Source: Rhodobacter huangdaonensis (GTDB lineage: Bacteria > Pseudomonadota > Alphaproteobacteria > Rhodobacterales > Rhodobacteraceae). Taken from it: a stretch of DNA of 64,000 bases. The stretch lies in the NCBI RefSeq assembly GCF_004022465.1, contig NZ_SAVA01000004.1:310001-374000 (forward strand), in the 5' to 3' direction. A model generated the notes under the pieces. It saw only the letters and a list, made by a program, of their open reading frames with translations, ran no database searches and had not been told where the DNA came from. A program made the position numbers and the translations under genes. This document shows, one piece after another, positions 20,401 to 29,096 of the stretch (positions are counted from its first letter, which is position 1; each line of letters begins with the position of its first letter).

Positions 20401-20719
20401 GGAGATCGTCAACCACCTGAAGAGCTTCGGCCCGCCGCAATACATGTCGGGCGTGCTCGAGGGGCCGGACGAGGAAGTGGCGAGCGACATCGACGCGGTC
20501 TTGGGCCTCGGCTCGGGTGACGATACCGAGAACGCGCTTTACGACACCGCGGTCGCGATCGTCATCAAGGACCGCAAGTGCTCGACCTCCTATATCCAGC
20601 GCAAGCTGGGCATCGGCTACAACAAGGCCGCGCGGCTGGTCGAGCAGATGGAAGAGCAGGGCGTCGTCAGCCCGGCAAACCATGTCGGCAAGCGCGAGAT
20701 CCTGGTGCCCGAGCAGTGA
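17423..20719 (+). CDS. ftsK: DNA translocase FtsK
   Basis: A 1098-aa divisome-anchored motor that pumps chromosome ends to the septum for XerCD resolution. The N-terminal 200 residues hold several membrane segments (for example LLGGVLVFAGVLVGMLLASYS). A long low-complexity Ala/Pro/Glu-rich linker follows (about 215-610), then the alpha-beta-gamma motor: MYELEPAPGLKASRVIGLADDIARS, Walker A GTTGSGKS (751-758), Walker B IVVIVDEMADLMM (about 882-894) and a C-terminal winged-helix gamma domain (SYIQRKLGIGYNKAARLVEQME). The gene probably shares a transcript with the upstream aminotransferase. Confidence 0.97.
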   Translation: MASYQARQRDPLLDQNTQAALERRGKELLGGVLVFAGVLVGMLLASYSPDDPSWMAVSDAPVQNWLGRIGAGIASPLYVIVGRGAWLLPLGLIAWGVRHILHRGEERLGTRAVFLPIGVALASVYAALLVPGADWGQAFGLGGHFGDMIAGSLLGMSPVSGSIGLKLMSLVLALATIAMSAFVLGFDRAEIQTITRFLLLGSVAAYDAALNAFGRGAAASVRMAQGAAQQAAERARQRRAEAAERAADLAAWEAQQAAWEQSQGGYAPAAAQPAMSAAAKSSLLSRIRRAPEPDYAQEDGLLEYDSELVERGWPAPAVEAPSEDRIRARIAQAVKTRAVAPMVHAEPEDWEAMEPAPVAMPELRATPRQAEPAPYSAPQHYAPQPAPAPATPASVLAAVAARLARGARPAAPVPAAPVRRSEPPIQARPRFLPGSASAPASHLNEPVLRAPEPVAAAPHVVAPELPPMWETAVDEAPLHDAALTYPDAAPAYVERAVPREAVDPAATGWETPRVAREADDADDWAETDFDRNAFADLDEEIPQVPASAPRIMLNRQVVPPAPERRVMAPPRKAHVPSKQAIAEAQPKLRFEPPAHPAYEPPPLNLLTNPTTIQRHSLSDDALEENARMLENVLDDYGVKGEIVSVRPGPVVTMYELEPAPGLKASRVIGLADDIARSMSALSARVSTVPGRSVIGIELPNVHREKVVLREILAARDFGDSNLRLPLALGKDIGGEPVIANLAKMPHLLIAGTTGSGKSVAINTMILSLLYKLSPEECRLIMIDPKMLELSVYDGIPHLLSPVVTDPKKAVVALKWVVGEMEERYRRMSKMGVRNIEGYNGRVREAMDKGEMFKRTVQTGFDEETGEPVFETEEFQPQPFPYIVVIVDEMADLMMVAGKEIEACIQRLAQMARASGIHLIMATQRPSVDVITGTIKANFPTRISFQVTSKIDSRTILGEQGAEQLLGMGDMLYMGAGSRITRIHGPFVSDEEVEEIVNHLKSFGPPQYMSGVLEGPDEEVASDIDAVLGLGSGDDTENALYDTAVAIVIKDRKCSTSYIQRKLGIGYNKAARLVEQMEEQGVVSPANHVGKREILVPEQ

Positions 20720-20741
20720 TCTGGCACGAACGTGATGCGAC

Positions 20742-20773
20742 GCCCCGCCCGAAGTGATCGGGCGGGGCTTTTT
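20742..20773 (+). terminator. Rho-independent terminator of ftsK
   Basis: An 11-bp stem GCCCCGCCCGA / TCGGGCGGGGC with loop AGTGA, followed by TTTTT. lolA begins 31 bases later. Confidence 0.92.
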
Positions 20774-20803
20774 CTTTGCCGTACTTGGATTAGATTTCCC
20801 GCC

Positions 20804-21403
20804 ATGACCCTGCTTCGTCTCGCCCTTGCGCCCGTTTTCGCCCTACTTCTTGCGGTTCCGGCCTTTGCCGGGGCGCTGTCGCTCGACCAGATCTCGACCT
20901 ATCTGAACGGGCTCGAGACCGCGCAGGCCGATTTCCTGCAGGTGAACGCGGATGGCTCCACCGCGAAGGGCGTGCTCTACATCAAGCGGCCGGGGCGGGC
21001 GCGGTTCGAATATGCCACCGACAAGACGCTGGTGATGGCTTCGGGCGGGCAGGTGGCGATCTTCGATCCGAAATCGAACCAGCCGGCCGAGCAATATCCG
21101 CTCGCCCGCACGCCGCTGAACCTGATTCTGGCGCCGACGGTGGACCTTGGCCGGGCGAAGATGGTGGTCGGGCGCGAAAGCGATGCGACCACCACCACGA
21201 TCGTCGCGCAGGACCCGGATCACCCGGAATACGGCACGATCCGGCTGGTGTTCACCAACGCGCCGGTGGCGCTCAAGCAGTGGATCATCACCGATGACAG
21301 CGGCGCGAAGACCGCCGTGGTGCTGAGCGGGCTGAAGACCGGCGTCGATCTCGGCGCGCGGCTGTTCAGCATCAAAGCCGAGCTCGACGCCCGCAAGAAG
21401 TGA
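20804..21403 (+). CDS. lolA: Outer-membrane lipoprotein carrier LolA
   Basis: A periplasmic chaperone of 199 aa that receives lipoproteins from LolCDE and hands them to the outer membrane. A clear signal peptide (LLRLALAPVFALLLAVPAFA) ends near residue 22. The mature part has the LolA pattern LNGLETAQADFLQVNADGSTAKGVLYIKRPGRARFEY and NLILAPTVDL. ATG at 20804 is the only start that includes an intact signal peptide. Its stop directly abuts the stop of the convergent transglycosylase gene. Confidence 0.94.
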   Translation: MTLLRLALAPVFALLLAVPAFAGALSLDQISTYLNGLETAQADFLQVNADGSTAKGVLYIKRPGRARFEYATDKTLVMASGGQVAIFDPKSNQPAEQYPLARTPLNLILAPTVDLGRAKMVVGRESDATTTTIVAQDPDHPEYGTIRLVFTNAPVALKQWIITDDSGAKTAVVLSGLKTGVDLGARLFSIKAELDARKK

Positions 21404-21982
21404 TCACTTGCCGCAGGCGCGCAGCTGCGACTGATACATGTTGGCGCGCGTCTGCACCTTGTCGGCGACGGCGAGCAGCCAGCCCTTGGAATTGTGGCTG
21501 CCGTTCGCAAAGCCCGAGCGCCCCTCGTGATAGGCAAGGTACTGGCCGCGCGCGTCGTATTTCGACACGCCGAGCTTCTTCGAGGTCCCGTCCATGTACC
21601 AGCCCATGAAATCGGTCGCGTCCTGGATCCGGTTGCGCTTTGCGCTGAAGCGGCGGGTGGCCTCGCGGTAGTCGTCCCAGGTCGAATCGAGGGCCTGGCT
21701 GTAGCCGTAGGCAGAGCTCGCACGGCCGAGCGGAATCACCCCGAGCGCGAAGCGATAAGGCGTCTTGGCGGTGCCGACGAATTTCGATTCCTGATGGATC
21801 GTCGCCATCTGGACATGCACCGGCACGCCCCAGCGGGCCTCGGTGCGCTTCATCGCGGAGTAGTATTGCGGCTTCTCGCGCGCCAGAAGGCAGGCGTTGT
21901 CGAGGTTACGCGGCGCCTGCGAGCTGCCACCACCACAGGAGGCGACCATCAGCAAGACGGCCAGCTTGAGGTACTTGTTCAT
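21404..21982 (-). CDS. Lytic transglycosylase-like lipoprotein (SLT domain)
   Basis: A 192-aa lipoprotein; signal MNKYLKLAVLLMVASC with the lipid Cys at about residue 16 and Gly residues after it. The mature domain has the SLT-type block ATIHQESKFVGTAKTPYRF (probable catalytic Glu65) and SSAYGYSQALDSTWDDYRE. It should cleave peptidoglycan glycan strands from a membrane anchor. The lipobox (VASC) is not ideal. Related proteins are frequent in Rhodobacteraceae. Divergent from hspQ. Confidence 0.85.
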   Translation of the reverse strand: MNKYLKLAVLLMVASCGGGSSQAPRNLDNACLLAREKPQYYSAMKRTEARWGVPVHVQMATIHQESKFVGTAKTPYRFALGVIPLGRASSAYGYSQALDSTWDDYREATRRFSAKRNRIQDATDFMGWYMDGTSKKLGVSKYDARGQYLAYHEGRSGFANGSHNSKGWLLAVADKVQTRANMYQSQLRACGK

Positions 21983-22070
21983 CACTGCTCTGCCTGATCG
22001 GTCTTGTTTTCCCGCGATTTTACCGGATTTTCTCCGCAGGGGAAATGACAAAGCCATGATCTTGCCGGCC

Positions 22071-22104
22071 GATTGTGGCAACTGTTGGGCTGCGCACCAC
22101 AATC
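22071..22104. promoter_or_regulatory. Inverted repeat in the transglycosylase/hspQ divergent region
   Basis: GATTGTGG (22071-22078) and its exact complement CCACAATC (22097-22104) with 18 bases between. It lies midway in the 199-bp gap between divergent genes; a possible regulator site or cruciform. Confidence 0.4.
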
Positions 22105-22146
22105 TGTTTCCCCCGGCGCCGGCGCTGCGCGGTGGACAGCAGGGCG

Positions 22147-22164
22147 GGTAAGGTATTACTTACC
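22147..22164. promoter_or_regulatory. Palindromic site just upstream of hspQ
   Basis: GGTAAG-GTATTA-CTTACC, perfect six-base arms around a six-base centre, ending 17 bases before the hspQ ATG. Its place overlaps the expected promoter or transcription start, so it could be an operator. Confidence 0.5.
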
Positions 22165-22181
22165 TTTTATTGGGGGCAGAC

Positions 22182-22508
22182 ATGCAGACCGCACGCGCGA
22201 AATATGCCATCGGCCAGATCGTCCGGCACCGGAACCAGTCGTTCCGGGGCGTGGTCTTTGATGTCGATGCGATCTTCTCGAATACCGAGGAGTGGTATCT
22301 CGCGATTCCCGAAAGCAGCCGTCCGCTGAAGGATCAGCCGTTCTATCACCTGCTGGCGGAGAATGACGACGACTACTACGTTGCCTATGTCTCCGAGCAG
22401 AATCTGGTGGCCGATACCACGGGCGAGCCGGTGGATCACCCGGATCTGGACGACTTGTTCGGCGATTTCGAGGACGGGCGCTATCCGCTGCAGTTCCAGC
22501 TGAACTGA
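22182..22508 (+). CDS. hspQ: Heat shock protein HspQ
   Basis: A 108-aa protein of the HspQ/YccV family (hemimethylated-DNA-binding fold). In enterobacteria HspQ is a Lon substrate and enhancer. The sequence runs KYAIGQIVRHRNQSFRGVVFDVDAIFS, then PFYHLLAENDDDYYVAYVSEQNL and a conserved acidic tail. ATG at 22182 is chosen over an upstream in-frame TTG because it matches the family length. A palindrome lies immediately upstream; no convincing heat-shock sigma promoter was seen. Confidence 0.94.
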   Translation: MQTARAKYAIGQIVRHRNQSFRGVVFDVDAIFSNTEEWYLAIPESSRPLKDQPFYHLLAENDDDYYVAYVSEQNLVADTTGEPVDHPDLDDLFGDFEDGRYPLQFQLN

Positions 22509-22520
22509 GCGCGCCGCAGC

Positions 22521-23015
22521 TCACTGCGCCAGGGCGAGCGGCGCGAGCGGCAGGCGAAAGACCAGCTCGTTGCGGCCGTCGTGGCGGCAATAGTGCAGGT
22601 CCTCGACCAGATCGCGAATCAGGAACCAGCCGAAGCCGCCTTCGGGCAGAGTGTCGGGCACCGGGCGCGGGTGATCGCCGCCGATGCCGGACAGGCAACG
22701 CTCGGGCAGCTCGATCCCATCGTCGCAGACCAGGCAGGTCAACCCGCGCCGGTCCCGTGCGAGGGCGAGGCTGATCGTGCCCTTGCCGCTGTTGCCATAG
22801 CCATGCCTGACGATGTTGTTGAACACCTCGGCCAGGACGATCTCGAGGGCGCCGGCCTCGTCCGTGGTCATCTGGCGGATGAAGCGTGCCAGGGTGCTGT
22901 GCAGTGCGGCGCGCACCGACAGCGGATCGGCACTGAAACTGTGCCGGAAGATGGCCTGCTCCGGTGCCGAAGGGTCCGGTGGCGGCTGCGGATGCGAACT
23001 CCGCTCAGCCTGCAT
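22521..23015 (-). CDS. rbaW: RsbW/RbaW-like anti-sigma kinase (HATPase)
   Basis: A 164-aa ATP-binding protein of the HATPase_c_2 type. Motifs are the N box EIVLAEVFNNIVRHGY, G1 CLVCDDGIELP and G2 EGGFGWFLIRDLV. Such proteins sequester a sigma factor or other partner and phosphorylate a STAS antagonist. The STAS gene immediately upstream overlaps it by 11 bases, matching the R. capsulatus RbaV-RbaW pair reported to influence gene transfer agent production and stationary-phase viability. No sigma factor or PP2C phosphatase gene is nearby. Confidence 0.8.
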   Translation of the reverse strand: MQAERSSHPQPPPDPSAPEQAIFRHSFSADPLSVRAALHSTLARFIRQMTTDEAGALEIVLAEVFNNIVRHGYGNSGKGTISLALARDRRGLTCLVCDDGIELPERCLSGIGGDHPRPVPDTLPEGGFGWFLIRDLVEDLHYCRHDGRNELVFRLPLAPLALAQ

Positions 23016-23352
23016 CGCGCAACCTTTCGGATGTGGCCGCCGCGACGTTCGGATGAATCCGGAACACCGTATCCATCCGGGTCAGCCGGAATACCTTTTC
23101 GACCGTCGGCGTGAGCCCGACCAGTTCCAGTTGTCGCGCCGGCGCGAGCGACTTCATCACTGCGACGATCGCACCGAGGCCGGAACTGTCGAGGAAGGTC
23201 ACGTCCGACAGGTCGAGCACGACGCGCGAGGACGGTTGCGCCGTCACTTCGCGCATCCGGTCCTTGAAGCGGATGGCAATCGCCGCGTCGAGGCGTTCTT
23301 CCTGCAGGTACACCACCAGCGCCCCGCCGAGGGCTTCCGCATAAAGGTTCAT
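23005..23352 (-). CDS. rbaV: STAS-domain anti-anti-sigma factor (RsbV/RbaV-like)
   Basis: A 115-aa STAS protein. The phospho-acceptor region LDLSDVTFLDSSGLGAIVAVMK places the likely phosphorylated Ser at residues 56-57. Unphosphorylated STAS proteins bind the HATPase kinase and release its partner. ATG at 23352 has GGAG upstream; a GTG sits directly before it. It is first in a two-gene operon with the HATPase gene. Confidence 0.83.
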   Translation of the reverse strand: MNLYAEALGGALVVYLQEERLDAAIAIRFKDRMREVTAQPSSRVVLDLSDVTFLDSSGLGAIVAVMKSLAPARQLELVGLTPTVEKVFRLTRMDTVFRIHPNVAAATSERLRDAG

Positions 23353-23537
23353 CACCGCGTCTCCGACAACCGTTCACGGTCGAAGGGTATCCGGAAATGC
23401 TTACCAAAGCGTATCGCCGGCCCGGAGCTGCCCGGCGGGGGTGACGCTTTCGCGCATCAGCGCCGGCCCGCCCTGCGCTTCCCCCTTTTGCCCCGCGTGG
23501 CCCGCGCCCATATTGGGGCGCAAACCGGAGACAGCCC

Positions 23538-23774
23538 ATGCAGGTCATTGCTCTCATCATCATCGGCGCGGCGGCGGGCTTCATCGCCACCCGTGCGATG
23601 AAGATGGAAACCGACATCCCCACCACCATCGCCATCGGCGTGATCGGCGCGCTGATCGGCGGGCTGGTGCTGCGCTTCCTGCTGGCACTGACCGGCGCGC
23701 TTGGCGGCTTCGTCGGGGCCTTGCTCGGCGCGTTCCTGCTGATCTGGCTGTGGCGCCAGTACGGGCGGCGCTGA
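23538..23774 (+). CDS. Small GlsB/YeaQ/YmgE-like membrane protein
   Basis: A 78-aa protein almost wholly hydrophobic, with three probable membrane segments (residues 2-18, 28-48, 52-72). The opening VIALIIIGAAAGFIATRAMKM and the glycine-rich centre IGVIGALIGGLVL resemble the transglycosylase-associated/GlsB family of envelope-stress proteins. GGAGACAG precedes the ATG. It is translationally coupled (TGATG) to the next tiny gene and lies upstream of the SPFH/NfeD pair. Confidence 0.75.
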   Translation: MQVIALIIIGAAAGFIATRAMKMETDIPTTIAIGVIGALIGGLVLRFLLALTGALGGFVGALLGAFLLIWLWRQYGRR

Positions 23775-23929
23775 TGTGGGGGCCGCTTTTCGGACTGGCC
23801 GGCATGGCGACGACGCGGCTGACGCTGTGGTCGCTTGGCCTTGCGATCTGGCTGTTGCGCCGGCCCGGTGGCTGGGCGGTTCTGGCTGTCGCGGCGCTGG
23901 TCGGCGTGAAGCTTCTGCCGCAGAAATGA
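23774..23929 (+). CDS. Tiny hydrophobic protein, 51 aa
   Basis: An open frame of 51 codons starting with an ATG that overlaps the stop of the previous gene (TGATG). The sequence has an amphipathic start (MWGPLFGLAGMATTRLTLW), one probable membrane helix (GGWAVLAVAALVGVKLL) and a basic RRP loop. No family is recognised. The coupling and unbroken hydrophobic pattern support a real gene in the same membrane operon. Confidence 0.6.
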   Translation: MWGPLFGLAGMATTRLTLWSLGLAIWLLRRPGGWAVLAVAALVGVKLLPQK

Positions 23930-23978
23930 GACCCTCCGCGCTGCGCCCTGCCGCCGCGCCCCACCCCCGGGAGACCCC

Positions 23979-24860
23979 ATGACCTTGCAAGATTTCCTCG
24001 GCGAGAACGCCGTCTTCCTGGCACTCGCGGCCTTCGTCATCGTCGCCGTCTATCAGGGCGTGCGGATCGTGCCGCAGTCCGAGAAATACGTGGTCGAGCG
24101 CTTCGGCCGGCTGCGTGCGGTGCTTGGCCCGGGCATCAACTTCATCGTGCCCTTCCTCGACCGGGTGGCGCACAAGGTCTCGGTGCTGGAGCGCCAGCTG
24201 CCCACCACCCGGCAGGATGCGATCACCGCCGACAACGTGTTGGTGCAGGTCGAGACCTCGGTGTTCTACCGGGTGACCGAGCCGGAAAAGACCGTCTACC
24301 GGATCCGCGACATCGACGCCGCGATCTCGACCACCGTCGCCGGCATCGTGCGCGCCGAGATCGGCAAGATGGAACTCGACGCCGTGCAGTCGAACCGTGC
24401 CGGGCTGATCCACACGATTCAGGAGAACCTCGCCAATGTCGTCGACGACTGGGGGATCGAGGTCACCCGGGCGGAGATTCTCGACGTCAATCTCGACGAT
24501 GCGACGCGGGCGGCGATGCTGCAGCAGCTGAACGCCGAGCGCGCGCGCCGTGCCCAGGTGACCGAGGCCGAGGGCCGCAAGCGCGCGGTGGAGCTGGCCG
24601 CCGATGCCGAGCTTTACGCCGCCGAGCAGCAGGCGAAGGCGCGCCGCGTCACCGCCGAGGCCGAGGCCTTTGCGACCTCGGTCATTGCCGAGGCGATCGC
24701 GAAGAACGGGCTCGAGGCGGCGCAGTTCCAGGTCGCGCTGAAACAGGTCGAGGCGCTGAGCATCGTCGGCAAGGGCGAGGGCAAGCAGGTGGTGCTGCTG
24801 CCGGCTGCGGCGCTCGATGCCTTCGCGAATGCCTTCGGGCTGCTCAAGGGGCGGTCGTGA
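23979..24860 (+). CDS. SPFH/band 7 (stomatin-like) membrane scaffold
   Basis: A 293-aa protein with an N-terminal membrane anchor (about residues 10-28), a band 7 domain (QGVRIVPQSEKYVVERFGRLRAVLGPGINFIVPFLDRV through TVAGIVRAEIGKMELD) and a long Ala/Glu/Arg coiled coil (about 180-250). It belongs to the slipin/QmcA group that forms oligomeric scaffolds in membrane microdomains. The overlapping NfeD-like gene is the classical partner. Confidence 0.93.
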   Translation: MTLQDFLGENAVFLALAAFVIVAVYQGVRIVPQSEKYVVERFGRLRAVLGPGINFIVPFLDRVAHKVSVLERQLPTTRQDAITADNVLVQVETSVFYRVTEPEKTVYRIRDIDAAISTTVAGIVRAEIGKMELDAVQSNRAGLIHTIQENLANVVDDWGIEVTRAEILDVNLDDATRAAMLQQLNAERARRAQVTEAEGRKRAVELAADAELYAAEQQAKARRVTAEAEAFATSVIAEAIAKNGLEAAQFQVALKQVEALSIVGKGEGKQVVLLPAAALDAFANAFGLLKGRS

Positions 24861-25129
24861 TGCTGTGGGAACTTGCCTGGGTCTGGATCGCCGGCGGCGT
24901 GGTGCTGGCGCTGCTCGAGATGCTGCTGCCGGGCTTCATCCTGCTCGGCTTCGCGATCGGGGCGGTCTGTGTCGGCGTGCTGATCTGGATCGGCCTGCTG
25001 GTCACCCTGCCGCCGATGCTGCTGGTGATGGCGGTGATCGCGGCGATCGCCTGGGGCGTGTTGCGCCGGGTGATGGGCGTGCGCCATGGTCAGGTGAGGA
25101 TCTGGCACCACGACATCAACGAGAAATGA
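24860..25129 (+). CDS. NfeD-like membrane protein (short form)
   Basis: An 89-aa protein with two or three membrane helices (ELAWVWIAGGVVLALLEMLLPG; FAIGAVCVGVLIWIGLLV; LLVMAVIAAIAWGVL) and a short basic tail. It matches the membrane part of NfeD1b-type proteins, with the soluble OB domain reduced or missing. The ATG overlaps the SPFH stop codon. SPFH-NfeD pairs are conserved and thought to stabilise the scaffold. Confidence 0.88.
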   Translation: MLWELAWVWIAGGVVLALLEMLLPGFILLGFAIGAVCVGVLIWIGLLVTLPPMLLVMAVIAAIAWGVLRRVMGVRHGQVRIWHHDINEK

Positions 25130-25206
25130 CCGCCGCGCGCCAGCCGGGGCTGGATTTTCAGGCTCCGGGGCCCTAGTGGACTCGCATCCCGAGATGGAGA
25201 GGCGCG

Positions 25207-25365
25207 ATGTACGACGATTTTCCCGAAGAGGCGAAGGGCCTCAAGTATTTCCTCAAGATGGTGACGATTGCCCTGGTGGGGGTCGTGGTCTGGATTCTGG
25301 TGACGCATCCGATGAACGGCGATGCCAGCTCGACCACCACGCTCGCGGTCACGCATCAGCAGTGA
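25207..25365 (+). CDS. Small single-pass membrane protein, 52 aa
   Basis: An unbroken frame starting MYDDFPEEAKGLKYFLKMVT, with a clear membrane helix (IALVGVVVWILVT, about residues 21-33) and a Ser/Thr-rich tail. GGAGAGG lies seven bases before the ATG and a terminator follows the stop. No family recognised. Probably anchored with the acidic N-terminus in the cytoplasm. Confidence 0.65.
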   Translation: MYDDFPEEAKGLKYFLKMVTIALVGVVVWILVTHPMNGDASSTTTLAVTHQQ

Positions 25366-25390
25366 TCCGGTCGAACGGGGCTGGAGCGGA

Positions 25391-25415
25391 AACGGCGGCC
25401 ATCGGCCGCCGTTTT
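25391..25415. terminator. Terminator between the 52-aa gene and pyrF
   Basis: Ten base pairs, AACGGCGGCC / GGCCGCCGTT, with a three-base loop (ATC) and TTTT on the plus strand. It separates convergent genes. Confidence 0.85.
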
Positions 25416-25422
25416 GCATTTC

Positions 25423-26130
25423 TCAGCCGCGGATCTCGGCGAGGATCGCCTGCGCCGCGGCGCGCGGGTCCTTGGCCTGCCAGATCGGACGGCCGACGAC
25501 GAGGTGATCGGCGCCCGCCGCCAGCGCCGAGGCGGGCGTCTCGACCCGCTTCTGATCGCCAAGCGCGGCGCCTGCCGGGCGCACACCCGGGGTGACGATG
25601 AGCTTGCCTGCGGCGCCCGGCAGCGCCCGGATCGCCGCCGCCTCGCGCGGCGAGGCGATGACGCCGTCCGCCCCGGCCGCGAAGGCGCGCGCGGCACGTT
25701 CGGTGACCAGCGCCTCGATCTCGCCGGGCTTGATCAGCGCCCCGTCGAGGTCGGCGCGGTCGAGCGAGGTCAGGATCGTCACCGCGAGGATCTTCGTGGC
25801 CGAGCCCGCCGCGCCCTGTTTCGCCGCGGTCACCACATAGGGGTCGCCATGCACGGTGAGGAAGTCGAGGTCATAGCGCGCGATGCCGCGCACCGCCGCC
25901 TCGACCGTGGCGCCGATGTCGAAGAGCTTCATGTCGAGGAAGATCTTCTTGCCCTGTTCCTGCTTCAGCTCGTTCGCCAGCGCCAGCCCGCCGCCGGTCA
26001 GCATGCCAAGGCCGATCTTGTAGAACGAGACGCTGTCACCGAGCGTCTTCGCAAGCGAAAGCCCGTCGAGCGCGGTGGGCAGGTCGAGGGCGACGATCAG
26101 GCGGTCGTCGGCGGGCAGCAGATCGGTCAT
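25423..26130 (-). CDS. pyrF: Orotidine-5'-phosphate decarboxylase
   Basis: A 235-aa TIM-barrel enzyme giving UMP, the last step of de novo pyrimidine synthesis. It has IVALDLPT, the catalytic FLDMKLFDIGATV (Asp66, Lys68, Asp71), TVHGDPY, VTILTSLD, LIVTPGVRP and the phosphate-binding VVGRPIWQAKDP. The frame runs upstream beyond the ATG at 26130, but that start matches the family length. Monocistronic; divergent from clpB. Confidence 0.96.
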   Translation of the reverse strand: MTDLLPADDRLIVALDLPTALDGLSLAKTLGDSVSFYKIGLGMLTGGGLALANELKQEQGKKIFLDMKLFDIGATVEAAVRGIARYDLDFLTVHGDPYVVTAAKQGAAGSATKILAVTILTSLDRADLDGALIKPGEIEALVTERAARAFAAGADGVIASPREAAAIRALPGAAGKLIVTPGVRPAGAALGDQKRVETPASALAAGADHLVVGRPIWQAKDPRAAAQAILAEIRG

Positions 26131-26293
26131 GGCGAGGCTCCGGAGATGGCAGGCAAACGCCCGCCTTTTGCGCCCGAAGCCGGCACCGGTCAAGGAAAAG
26201 CAGGGCGCGGGCCCCGCCGGCCCCGCCCGGTTTGTGTTTCGTTCCCGCGCGTTACACCGCGCACATTTTTTCCGCGCAGCCTGTCGCCCCCCC

Positions 26294-26299
26294 CTTGAA
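26294..26299 (+). promoter_or_regulatory. Possible heat-shock -35 element upstream of clpB
   Basis: CTTGAA, the conserved -35 core of sigma-32 promoters, lies 100 bases upstream of the clpB ATG. The expected -10 (CCCCAT-like) is only weakly matched by CCACCTCC about 17 bases on, so the call is tentative. Confidence 0.3.
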
Positions 26300-26399
26300 G
26301 CGGCTGCGATCCGCCTCCACCTCCCTTTCAAGACCCGGACCAGAGCGTGCCGTCATGGGCGTTCGATTTTCCCGGGGGCTTCAGAAAAGGAGATACCCG

Positions 26400-29015
<2,616 letters not shown>

Positions 29016-29033
29016 GCCTTGCGACAGCACAGG

Positions 29034-29064
29034 AAAGGGGGGCGGGGCAACCCGCCCCCTTTTT
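29034..29064 (+). terminator. Rho-independent terminator of clpB
   Basis: GGGGGCGGG pairs with CCCGCCCCC around loop GCAA; the flanking A/T bases extend the stem and TTTTT follows. It ends 32 bases before the dinB start. Confidence 0.9.
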
Positions 29065-29096
29065 CATGCCCGCCCCGGCGCGCTAGAATGGCAATC

